Source: Syngnathus acus
Taxonomy: Eukaryota; Chordata; Actinopteri; Syngnathiformes; Syngnathidae
Length of the DNA: 64,000 bases
Reading direction: 5' to 3'
NCBI RefSeq assembly: GCF_901709675.1
Contig: NC_051088.1
Coordinates: 12,937,693 to 13,001,692 of the forward strand
Position numbers and translations under genes: made by a program. Of the stretch, positions 53,285-63,125 are shown piece by piece. Position 1 is the first letter of the stretch; each line of letters starts with the position of its first letter. Below the pieces are notes generated by a model. It was not told the DNA's origin. It was given only the letters and a program-made list of their open reading frames with translations, and made no database searches.

Positions 53285-54262
53285 TTACACCAACGACGTT
53301 ATAAATGTAAACGTGTTGTTATTGCTCTCGCTGACAAAGTTGATTTGGCACTGCTCCAGTCTGGCAATATCCCCGAGATCCAACTGGGACAGCAGCTGAG
53401 TCGGGTCCGTGTTTGTCGTTAAAACCGTCCGCTTGCTTTTGCGCTCCGTCTCTGAGGGTCGCTCCTCTCCCGCCATCTCCTCGTCATCCTCCTCTTCCTC
53501 CGTGATGGAGCAGAGACGAGCGGCGCTGCCGGGGGTGTCGGCGGGCGACCTGTAGTGGCACTGCCCGTTCAGAAGCCTCCTCAGGGGCATCAGGGGCACC
53601 GCCTCCTCCCCCAGCAGCTGCTGCCGGCAGTGCCGGAAGTCACTCTGACGCTTGAGACGTTTAAACTCGCTGAAGGCGGAGGTTGTGTGCTGGTAGAGGC
53701 TTTGCGCGATGGCCTGGGCCTTCTCCGCCTTGCTCACCAAGACGGCGTGACAACGAAGGACGATGGCCATGTTCTTTATCTGGTGCCTGTAGATCCAGGC
53801 CAGGATCTTGGGGCGACACGGGTCCGGCGTACAGCAGGTGATCCTGCTCAGAGAGTAAAGATGAACGGGACTTTTTTTCCCAGATTTGTCGGCGCTCATG
53901 CGGATGCCTTGCGGTCCCACGGTCAACCTCATTTTGACGCTCTGCTCCCCGTAGCTGCTCTTTGCCCAGATCTTGGCCACCGCTTCCTGGGTGCAACCTT
54001 CCCCCTTGGCCGTGATGGTGACCACACTTCCCAGATAGCGCACATTGTAAACAGGCTCCTCTCGGTTTAGTTCCACCTTCTGTCGTTTGGTATGAAAGAT
54101 GTTTCCCACCCAGTCGAAGGGGCAGTCGGGCAGCAGGTCGGGACAGGAGCGCAATAGAGTCGAGAGGATGGAGTGATAAGTCAATCCTGTCCCCAGACTC
54201 TTGCCTTTCATTTTATGGTCATCCTCCACCAGAACAAACTTGTTCCTCCTCCAGGGCAGCAT
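53285..54262 (-). CDS. fam43b: Fam43b-like protein with a phosphotyrosine-interaction (PID/PTB) domain, 325 aa
   Basis: A single-exon gene, as in human FAM43A and FAM43B. It starts MLPWRRNKFVLVEDD, the diagnostic FAM43 opening and closer to FAM43B than to FAM43A (MLPWKKHKFELL). The PID-like domain spans roughly residues 60-200 (EEPVYNVRYLGSVVTITAKG, KMRLTVGPQGIRM, ILAWIYRHQIKNMAIVLRCH). It is followed by FSEFKRLKRQSDFRH and an acidic stretch (EEEEDDEEMAGEE) at about 260-275. FAM43 proteins are poorly characterised; a protein-binding adaptor role is inferred from the PID fold. The adjacent mul1 gene supports the B paralogue, since human FAM43B and MUL1 are neighbours on 1p36. The 5' side is GC-rich. 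TTTATT at 52540-52545 (AATAAA on the minus strand) is the nearest good poly(A) signal. Confidence 0.92.
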   Translation of the reverse strand: MLPWRRNKFVLVEDDHKMKGKSLGTGLTYHSILSTLLRSCPDLLPDCPFDWVGNIFHTKRQKVELNREEPVYNVRYLGSVVTITAKGEGCTQEAVAKIWAKSSYGEQSVKMRLTVGPQGIRMSADKSGKKSPVHLYSLSRITCCTPDPCRPKILAWIYRHQIKNMAIVLRCHAVLVSKAEKAQAIAQSLYQHTTSAFSEFKRLKRQSDFRHCRQQLLGEEAVPLMPLRRLLNGQCHYRSPADTPGSAARLCSITEEEEDDEEMAGEERPSETERKSKRTVLTTNTDPTQLLSQLDLGDIARLEQCQINFVSESNNNTFTFITSLV

Positions 54263-54620
54263 GGTGTGGCAGCAGGAGGAGCTCCTGTGCCCCTCGGTTG
54301 CGCCTTTTCAGTTGGGTCCAGAAAGCTGGAGGTTCTATTGACGTCCCCGTCTCAGCGTCGCTGTGAGAGAAAGAGAGAGGACAGGCAGAAAAGCTGCACA
54401 GAAGCGCAAGTGAGAGCAACGAAGCTGGAGTCAGTCTGCTCGCCTGCTCGCTCCTCCTTCCCTCGCCTCCTCTCTTTCTTCTTTCTCTTGCGCTGTTTGC
54501 ATCATGATGCGCTGCGTTGGGAGTTTGCACACCCCTCCCTGCCTCTTTGTTTGGCTTCCAAATGGATCCCCTCTGAAGCATTACTGAGCTGTCCAGCTCG
54601 GCAATGAGATATCGCTATAT
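54263..54620 (-). promoter_or_regulatory. fam43b: Probable fam43b 5' UTR and promoter region
   Basis: GC-rich, with purine-rich runs (GAGAGAAAG types), directly upstream of the start codon. Open frames here on both strands have no resemblance to known proteins. The start site cannot be placed. Confidence 0.35.
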
Positions 54621-55393
54621 TTACGATTCCTATAAAGCTGAAGCAAAGGACCCACCCGCCCATGAGAAGTGTCGGGGGGGGGGCGTGTGACTACTTCTGG
54701 AGTGTGCTTGATGAAACATGAAATAATTTCTTGTTTGGAAGAGGAACTCATTTGCCAATCCGAATCTTGACATATGTTTATGATACAAGGACATTGTGCA
54801 CAATGTTCATCATGATGCAAAGTTGTTGTTTTTTTCTTAACCAACGACACAAATGAGTGTTACAAGGGACTAAAAATACGAGAGCGCAAATAATTAACTG
54901 CTATATTAGCATTTACCTCTGACTTGAGCTACGTTTAGCATTTTCTATCACTATTATTCCAAAGCATTCTCATTCCGTACTGAGCAATGTCATTCGGACA
55001 GCCTCGTTGGCAAAATTGTCTTTTTGTTTACACAGTAGTTCTCATCATAGACTGCGGCGGTGGGAGTACAGATGAAAAGTAAAGACTTCATGTCTGAGGT
55101 GGTTGCAAGGCCATATGTCACATTCTGAGTGTGTGTGGGTGCCGGGCGGTGCCAGCACTAATCCTTCTTCCTGACACTGGGGGCACAAATGCTTGTGAGC
55201 CATTAACTCTGCCTTTCAACTAGTAAACAGAAAAATGTCAAATGATATAGACAGTAGTGCACATCATTTGCAAAGCTTTATCATGACTTTGATGTGTTGT
55301 ATAATTAGGGCTACCTCTCAATGGTTGGCAAATTTTGCCCATAAATTTTGAGTGAGACTAAAATGTTCATCTTGTCACACATGACCAATGAAT

Positions 55394-55708
55394 GTTAAAG
55401 TTAAGTTAAAGTTAAAGTCCCAATGATCGTCACACACACATCTGGGTGTGGTGAAATTTGTCCTCTGCATTTAACCCATCCCCATGTGATTTTGATCCAT
55501 CCCCTGGGGGAGAGGGGAGCAGTGAGCAGCAGCGGTGCCGCGCTCGGGAATCATTTGGTGATCTAACCCCCCAATTCCAACCCTTAATGCTGAGTGCCAA
55601 GCAGGGAGGCAATGGGTCCCATTTTTATAGTCTTTGGTATGACCCGGCCAGGGTTTGAACCCACAACCTTCCAGTCTCAGGGCGGACACTCTACCACTAG
55701 GCCACTGA
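55394..55708 (-). repeat. Full-length tRNA-derived SINE (about 315 bp)
   Basis: On the minus strand it starts with a tRNA-like head: TGGCCTAGTGGTAGAGTGTC (A box) and GGTTGTGGGTTCAAACC (B box). A body follows, and the element ends in a short tail of ACTTTAAC/TTAAC repeats at about 55394-55420. A GAATGT-type direct repeat flanks both sides (near 55389 and 55707). It is probably mobilised by a LINE recognising the tail; no LINE is present here. Confidence 0.75.
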
Positions 55709-56532
55709 ATGTGATGATTTTTTTAAATTCTTAAATAAATTTTGATATTCTAAACTTCTGCTCCACACTTTCTTAGGTTTATCAGCAATAGTGAAAATGA
55801 GTGATTATTATCAGTGATTCATGCATGCACCTTGAAATTGTGTACCATTTCCACTCAAATTTCAGGTGCCACTGTGTTCTTAGTTTTAAAAAAGAAATCT
55901 GAAGCACTGTATAATAGAATTTGAAAATATGCTTTTGCCCACCAAAATAAAAAAAACAAATGACATTGTATAATCTATTTTCAGTTTTGCAGTGGTACCG
56001 GACAAAAAACTAAGTGACTGACCCAAAGTAAGCGCCAAGTCCTTTAAATAATTTTTGAGACATGCCGCCATGGAATCATTTTGTGGTATCTCTAGAGTCA
56101 AGATCATTTCCTTGTGATTCATAAACAGCATACTTGCAACGCTTGATCCTTTTTAATCACGCTTTTTCCTTTTTCCATTCGCTTACTTTGAGCTGTTGTT
56201 GTTGCGTTTACATCAGTGAGTCAGACTCTTCATCACACAGCAGTGCGATGCAATCAATGAAAGGAGCCTTGTGAGTGCCCCACCTCTGGAAAGGCTGATT
56301 AATGTTTGGTGTGAGGCGCTCAGCAACACACGAGAGAGAAGATGATAAGGAAACAAATGCATTCTATAAAGAAAGATGCTTGTTTCCCAACAGAAAGATT
56401 TTTTGCTGAGGTTTCTTATACGTAGAACCCAAGATCATTTTGCTACTACCTCATTCTGTCCATGATGTAACGAGGATACCAAAGTGTGCAGCACAACTCA
56501 CTTTCAATCAGTGTGTTTCTCCCTATTATCAG

Positions 56533-56728
56533 GAAAGTGCTGCACCACATTGAGGGATTAAGTGAGCTTGTAAGGTCAAATGAAAAGAAGATCCAGCAAT
56601 TAGCCGACAGTAATGAAGATTGGGGGCGTACGAGTGCCTCAAAGGGGAAATGTCACATGACATGGGGAAGATTAAAAGTTCAACACTTGGGTAATTATGC
56701 CAAATCTCACATTGATACTTTGCAATGA
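56533..56728 (+). other. Candidate terminal exon, coiled-coil-like, family unknown
   Basis: After a good pyrimidine-rich acceptor (CTCCCTATTATCAG) an open frame reads KVLHHIEGLSELVRSNEKKI and continues QQLADSNEDWG, ending at a stop at 56726-56728. An AATAAA lies about 25 bp further. The heptad-like spacing suggests a short helix. I could not find upstream exons or a family, so it may be chance or a gene fragment. Confidence 0.2.
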
Positions 56729-57779
56729 TTTGGGGGTGTTATTTTAAGTTTGTAAATAAAGCTAGATAATGCCTGCCATTTCTACTTACCAAAGCCCTAT
56801 GCCAAATAATTCCGTTCTACCTCCAACAACTATACTTGCATTTTCCTTTTGTTTCAGCCAGAGTAGGAACAAACAGCAAGAGGCCTGCTGATGTTTTTGA
56901 GGTCACAAAGAAGTTCACACCTCTTACTGTCAGAAGGATTTTCGAATATCTAACATTCATTCATGTCAAGGTTGATCATGTCTGACTCATTCAGCCAGGG
57001 GAGATGCAAGAGCTGAGGTTCAAACACACGGCAAGCCGTCTAATAGCAACGTTATTCATGACACTATTTTGCTTATATAAATATAACATGTCACATAATA
57101 CATTTTCAATTTTTTTTGCCATTTTTATTTTCTTTAGTTTGTCAAAATAGGCTTGCTACTACTAATCTGCTACTTTTGACAATGTGACGGACCTTGATGG
57201 ATTTACACTATATCTTGGGACAAGATGGAAATAATAGATTTGGAGAAGCAATCCTCATACATTTATTTAAGAGATTTAATGCTGTTGCCCAAAAGATTGA
57301 TTTGTGGAAACTGTGTTGTTGTGTTTATGGTCAAAGACCACGAGCTTGTGTCTTTCAAAAATATTCTAGCTGTTAAGTATGAAAAACACACGAGTCAGGT
57401 GTATTATTCAGTTATCATTTGCTAATTTAACTTTTTTTTTCTATTGAATTGTCAGTCCAAGGAAAACTATGGCAACGTGCTGTTTTTACGATTTATGCAA
57501 GATGGAGGGTAATAAATGTCCAACGCTCAGTACTCACAGTTATAAATAACTACACTGACATCTAGTGGTGACAATGACGAAGTACGTGTGCAGGGTTGCC
57601 AGGTGTTTTATATTTAAGTCTTGATACCAATGTTGCTGCCAAAATTAGCATTAGGCATAAATATTGTCGAAATTTGTTGTCTCGAATGTAGAAAAATGTT
57701 GCTGATTACAAATTCCACAATTTAAAATTTTCTTTCTTTGCATGATAAAAAGTGGAAAACGTCACCATAACACCGGCAA

Positions 57780-58109
57780 TGACGTCAGTCGAAGGGTTGC
57801 TGACAAAGCCTCGACTGCTGGCCCCCGTCACCTCATCAGGCACGTATATATGGTTCCTATTGGTAATATGGCGACACTTAGCAACTGTTTGAGCAATTTT
57901 ATTCCTCGATTCGAAACAGTTTCTAATGTATTTTCTTTTCGGGTAAAGTGACGCAAGCTAACCGTTCATTCAGGGCGTTAGCATGTATGCTCGTAAACCC
58001 GTTCGAATGAGCGAAACGGAAGCGTACGTAAACAAAATGTCCTCACAAAGCTACCGCTAGTTTTTATTAAAGAGTATCAACTTCCAACATTTTCTATTGG
58101 CAATAAAGG
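57780..58109 (+). promoter_or_regulatory. mul1: Probable mul1 promoter and noncoding first exon
   Basis: A palindromic CRE, TGACGTCA, is at 57780-57787 and an ETS-type site, ACGGAAGCG, at 58016-58024. A GG|GTAAGG donor at 58109-58110 could pair with the acceptor ATGATAG ending at 58403, five bases before the mul1 ATG. No TATA box is visible, which fits a housekeeping gene. Confidence 0.4.
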
Positions 58110-58407
58110 GTAAGGCCGTCTGTTGCCCTTTCACTTTGCGCTAACGCAAGAGTTTTATACTTCAGGTTTTTTTTTTTTTTAAATGATAATGAAACCGAAA
58201 CCGTGGTAAATGTCATTGGGTCAGCGAAACTGGACTCATGTCAAGAGCAGCTTGAAATGGACACTGTGATGCACTTAGTCGAACTCCTAGATATGGCTTT
58301 AAATTAACAAGTACGAACAAATTAAAACCACTGAACTTGATTGGTACAGTACTGATTGAAAAACATTTGACACAAACATGTGCACTTACCTTTGTCATGA
58401 TAGCACA

Positions 58408-60132
58408 ATGGACTGGAGTCCCTCAGCTGTCCAGGTGGGCCTCTTGGCTACCAGCTCGGCCCTCACTGCTGTCTTCTTCAACGTGTACAGGAACAAAGCA
58501 GCGACGGTGACCAAATTAAAGGTCCGCCGTTGAAAAAAGTTCAGTGTCCCAGTAATCCTTGTGTAACTCAACAGAAATCTCTCCTGTGCACAGGATGCCA
58601 AGAAAGTTTCCATTGACCAGGATTTGAAAATGATCCTGTCTGAAACACCGGGAAGATGTTTCCCTTATGCCGTCGTTGAGGGTGAGTTGATTCTTGATTT
58701 CCAACTGCTGTGCCCTGTTGCGTGTTGTGCGGGATGTCCGATGTTGAGCCAGGAACAACAAAGATGTGGAGTATAGAGTTGGTTCTTTATTGGCAAGATC
58801 TTGGGTTGTTTAATGGCGGCCAATGCACGAGGCACGGCAGCAGATGAAACAACAGCTTCCTTCTCCAGGTCAGCTTCTTTTATACTGCCTGGAAAGGCGG
58901 GAACTTGTCACATGTGGGGGGCGTCACCCCTCTGTGTGCCTATGTGTGTGTGTTCATACAGTTATGTGTGTTGTATTCGTGTTCTGATTGAACAGTTATG
59001 TTTATATAAACTCATAACGAGAATTGTACAGATATGAGCATCAAAACGTATATGAGATTGTCTAACCCTAACAGAACATGTACACATTGCTATTGCTCTC
59101 TCTTCAGCCCTAAGAAATGTTCATTGGTCCAAACAATATTTACTACATCACTTTTTTTTGTTCTCGGGTGTAACTAATTGTACACCGGTCATTCTTTTCA
59201 GGTGTCGTGAGGTCTGTGAAGGAAACGCTCAGTAGCCAGTTTCTTGACAATTGCAAAGGGGTCATTGAGAGACTGACTTTGAAGGAGGAGAAAATGGTTT
59301 GGAACCGCACCACTCAACTCTGGTATGTCAGTAAACAGGCAAGTCAAATGTATGTCGGGAAGTAGATGTGAGTTGGTTTCATTAAAATACTTCCCTGTGC
59401 AGGAGCAACACTCAGAAAGTCATCCACCAGCGCACCAACTCGGTTCCGTTTGCACTCGGCCCCCACGATAACAACATCACCGCCACCGTATGTGTCGTGC
59501 GCCCGCTCGAAGCCGCAGAGTTAAATCTGGAGACCACGTACGAGAACTTCCACCCCACCGTTCAGTCCCTGTCCAGCGTCATCGGCAACTTCATCACCGG
59601 CGAGCGAGCCAAAGGCATTCACGAAACGGAGGAGATGTTGCGCTTGGGCGACAGCGTCACGGGCGTCGGCGAGCTGGTGCTAGATAACAACGTCATTAAG
59701 CTGCAGCCACCCAAGCAAGGCTTCTTGTATTTCCTCACTCGGTTGGACTTTGACGCTCTCCTGAGGAAGCAGGAGCGAGACGTCAGACTGTGGCGCATTC
59801 TGACAGTCGTCTTCGGCCTGGCCGCCTGTTCCACCTTCTTCTACATTTTGTGGAAGCAGTACGAGTGCCTCAGACAGAGAAAGCGCGTGAAGCGCATCCT
59901 TAAAGAGTTCGAGGAGCAAGAGAAGAAAAATAAGGAGGAGCAAAATTGGGAGGAAAGCGATGAGCAGGCCAGCCGGTGCGCCGTATGCTTGTACCAGGAG
60001 CGCTCCTGCGTCTTTCTGGAATGCGGACACGTGTGCACGTGCACGAGATGCTACGAGGCTCTGCCGGAGCCAAAGAAATGTCCCATCTGCAGGGCCATCA
60101 TAGATAGGATGGTGCTCATCTACAATACCTAA
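58408..60132 (+). CDS. mul1: Mul1: mitochondrial outer-membrane E3 ubiquitin/SUMO ligase, 4 coding exons, 350 aa
   Basis: Exons are 58408-58521, 58594-58681, 59202-59322 and 59403-60132; phases agree. The length of 350 matches human MUL1 (352). Order: a first membrane segment at about residues 8-25; the intermembrane-space BAM/GIDE-type domain, with YAVVEG, SQFLDNCKGVI, KMVWNRTT, TGVGELVLDNN and LQPPKQG; a second membrane segment at about 240-257 (LTVVFGLAACSTFFYIL); a charged coil; and a C-terminal RING finger from C300 (CAVCLYQE, CVFLECGHVC, CPICRA). The protein (also MAPL or MULAN) regulates mitochondrial dynamics, mitophagy and NF-kB signalling by ubiquitin and SUMO ligation. Zinc-binding Cys and His residues all appear present. 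Intron 2 holds an antisense LTR-like insertion. The gene ends tail-to-tail with susd3. Confidence 0.97.
58716..59073 (-). mobile_element. Solo-LTR-like element (358 bp) antisense in mul1 intron 2
   Basis: Read on the minus strand it starts TGTTAGGGTTAGACAATC and ends CACAACACGCAACA, the TG...CA borders of LTRs. It has a TATAAAAG box at 58877-58884 and AATAAA at 58786-58791 in correct order for U3-R-U5. No coding region or second LTR is present and I could not find a clear target duplication, so the boundaries and the LTR identity are tentative. Confidence 0.4.
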
Positions 60133-60327
60133 TACCAAAGGGGTGAGTCAGTTCTCTATGTCGTCATGGGGCAAATCAAAACAATGAATCTTGAATCAAA
60201 ACAAGGGAGCGTGCAGACAACTGTCAGGTTGTATCCATTTATTGAATTATGGCACTTTTGCTTGTCCATAATTATGAACCTAGTATCCTTCCAATCAGAT
60301 ACCAATGTTTTTTATGCGTATACGTAC

Positions 60328-60333
60328 AATAAA
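60328..60333 (+). terminator. mul1: mul1 polyadenylation signal
   Basis: AATAAA about 195 bp after the stop codon. The convergent susd3 signal (AATAAA on the minus strand) is at 60652-60657, so the two 3' ends are about 320 bp apart. Confidence 0.7.
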
Positions 60334-60651
60334 CTGACATCAATGCACAATATAATGTACTTCCAATAACTGCTATTTTAGGCATGGGGTGGGAGGCGTA
60401 ACTAGTAAAAGGCACATTTAAGGTAGTATTGCTCCAGGCAGGCAAGGCTCCCAGCGCACCACTCCGTTGTAAAACTTTCAAAACGACGACAGGAAAGGTG
60501 TGGTTGAACGTAACAGCTTCTTAGCAAGTAATGGCTAGCTGCTCAACGTAAGGTAGAGCAAGTGCAAAAGACTTGTTTCGGATAAATAGTACAGTACTAG
60601 ATTTAAAAAAAGTTGCCAGACAGCTGGCAGTGGCCTCGAATTTTCACAGCA

Positions 60652-60657
60652 TTTATT
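60652..60657 (-). terminator. susd3: Candidate susd3 polyadenylation signal
   Basis: TTTATT on the plus strand reads AATAAA on the minus strand, about 174 bp past the susd3 stop codon. Confidence 0.55.
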
Positions 60658-60830
60658 TTAAGGGTAATGTAAGATGGGTTGAAAGTGCTGAGTTCATAGT
60701 TTGGGCTTTAAACTATTTATGTAGGCAATTCTAAACGTTCCCGAGCGGTGTCTATGACTCGGGCTTGGAACAGGAGTGTTCGCTGTTTTCCCAAATTTTT
60801 CATTTGAACTTCTAGGCTTTGTAACGAGCT

Positions 60831-63011
60831 TCACCGCTGACCGTAAGGCTGCCGCACCAAATCAGTTTGCTCAGTGGGGATCTGAAGCAGACATGCGTGT
60901 GGACACTTGGAGCATGAGGAAATAGTGATGTCGTGAGGCCGACCAAAAACCTGTGCACAATTAGATTTTGGTGGGAGTGGATGTCGGTTATCATAGAATC
61001 CAAAGGGGCGCAGATGCGAGGGGGACTGTGTATGGACCAGTCCATGGGTCAACCATTGAGGCGAACTGCGAGAAATGGAGGTTTAAGTATGTGTGGATCT
61101 TTGAAGACTTAGAATTTCCTTAGTTTTGATTAAAAAAAAAAAAAGGTTATCTTGTTCTCACCTGTTGTCAATAAGATTTTCTGGGATTTCAGTACCCCAT
61201 GGTGAAAAATGCTCTCCTAAGTTGACGTCACATCTGCCTTCAAGGCTATGGTAGGACCCGCCATCCTCCAGATGGCTTTTGAATGAATCCCTAGGATGGA
61301 AGGTTTTCCATTTTTTCTCAGAACAACCACATTTTGAGAGTAACTGAACAAACTCACCTGCGCTGCTTTGTTTTTTTTCCGTTTGCTGCTCTGTTTTGTT
61401 GGGCACAGTCCCAAATACAGCAAGTGATGAACGCCAAGGACATGATACATATTATGCCGATGCTGATGATGGATGCAAGAACAGCCACGCGGAAACCACT
61501 GTCTTTGTACGGAGACAACGCTGAAGACGGACAAGGAGAACATATATTTCATGGTTAGAGCAGCCTGAATGTGTTACGTCCTTATGTAGAAAGAGTTGAG
61601 TCACGGCAAAAAGAATTAAACAATTTGAAACATTTCTGAACATTTATTCTTAATATTTTAATTCATTCAATTAATTTCTGATCAGTATTTTAATCCATTT
61701 TATTGCCTCAGGGAGAAAGATAAATCAAGTGTTTGGAAAAATACATGAATATCACAAATATATTTGTGGTTGTATTTATGTGAATAATTGACACAAATCT
61801 CCCCATAGAAAGAGAGTGCAAGACCTTCCTCTAGTGGGAAAGTTGGTCAATTGCGGTTTCACCAAAATCACAAAATAATGCCATGAATTCATTATGTCGT
61901 AAAAATCTCATATGTTGTGGTGTCAAGTTATAATGTATTGTGATTATTCCATGTTCAAATCTGGAATCCACACAGCACTAAATATATTGCCATAATCACC
62001 CATCTGTATGTGTTTGTAAAGCACTTGGACTATTATTGCACAAACAAAGGAGGACCACTAATTTGGAGGTTCCACTGTAGTCTCCATCTTTGCCAACTTA
62101 CGTTTGCAGGACAGTTCCCCCACCCAGCGAGGGCTGTTTGCATCCATGACACACTTCAGCTCACCGCCTACCGGCCTGTGTTTGCTTGGGCACTGCAGAG
62201 AAATGGCTGTGCCCACACTGCGGCCGTTGCCCGTGCTGATGATGTGGGTACCCAAGCGAGGTGAGGGGAGAGCTGGGCACTGCGCCTGGACATGCACTAA
62301 AAGACAGTCTTTTCATCAACAAAACTCATTCCAGAAGAACTGTGGAGTTATACAGAGCGAATATATATTTAAAAAATCAGCACAAACCTGATCAAATACC
62401 AGATTCAGGTGATAGAAATATAAGAAATATATTTTCCATTGCATTACATTTGGTGAGTAAAGGACAAAGGAGATCATGCTTATTTACCGTATGAGTTTAT
62501 CGGACTATTTTTCAGTATTTTATCTTTTGTGCCAACTGGCAACGATGCCATGCTGGCTCGCCAAAACAGAAAATATTACCTGGCAACGGCGGACGACGGC
62601 CACTTCGGAGAAATGAAGTCACCAGCGGCCATCTTACGTTGCCAATCTTTTTTTCCCCCAATTTTTTTTTTTTTTTTTTACACAAGTAGAATCAGAAACC
62701 AACTACTTTTTTGTAGCCAATTTACATTTACCAGCTTTTTTTTTTTAAATCCCAGATTGTATCAGTATACTTCTTAAATTTGCCACCCTGCTTTATACTT
62801 TGGCTGTAGTCCACTTAAATAAAATTACTTGAAAAAGTTAAATGACATTAAAGGGTTAAAGAGAACGGCACGCAGTAAACTTATTTAAGAAGGTCTACAT
62901 TTTAAAACAAGCCATGCACCAAACATGGGCAACACTTTTCATAACAATCAATTTACCGGCGTTATTCTGGTCAGTTCCGTTCGTCTCGAATCCTTTGGAT
63001 GCTAAGGACAT
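60831..63011 (-). CDS. susd3: Susd3-like sushi-domain single-pass membrane protein, 5 exons, 258 aa
   Basis: Exons are 63011-62957, 62296-62102, 61520-61358, 61290-61162 and 61065-60831. Phases agree and give 258 residues (human SUSD3 is 255). One sushi/CCP domain spans residues 25-82 with four cysteines (C25, C54, C67, C82) and GNGRSVGTAISLQCPSKHRP. A membrane segment follows at about 93-118 (FRVAVLASIISIGIICIMSL), very like human FGFKVAVIASI. A cytoplasmic tail ends VRQPYGQR. SUSD3 is a cell-surface protein linked to cell-cell contact and oestrogen response in human cells. Intron 3 is short, about 67 bp, and its acceptor (ATCCTAG) was chosen because it keeps phase. An in-frame ATG at 63125 would add 38 residues; I chose 63011 because no signal peptide is gained upstream. 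Confidence 0.85.
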
Positions 63012-63107
63012 GATGACGGTCCAATCGATCACCGCCCGTGTCCACAGTCCACACGCCGAACAAGCGAGCAAGTGCATAGAAGACGCACGACCTGCAGGCG
63101 AGACGTT

Positions 63108-63117
63108 GTCACGTGAC
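63108..63117. promoter_or_regulatory. susd3: Perfect GTCACGTGAC palindrome (CLEAR / E-box) upstream of susd3
   Basis: This 10-mer is the consensus CLEAR element bound by TFEB/TFE3/MITF and also contains the CACGTG E-box. It lies about 97 bp upstream of the chosen susd3 start codon, within the likely promoter or 5' UTR. Confidence 0.5.
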
Positions 63118-63125
63118 GCCTGCAT

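Noticed and set aside
53555-54070. 171-codon open frame on the plus strand
   Set aside because: Antisense shadow of fam43b; no protein-like features.
59680-60138. 152-codon open frame on the minus strand
   Set aside because: Antisense to mul1 exon 4.
61158-61406. Reading straight from susd3 exon 3 into exon 4 through a 41-bp intron ending at TTCTGAG
   Set aside because: Too short for a vertebrate intron and out of phase; the acceptor at 61291 (ATCCTAG) keeps phase into a continuous tail.
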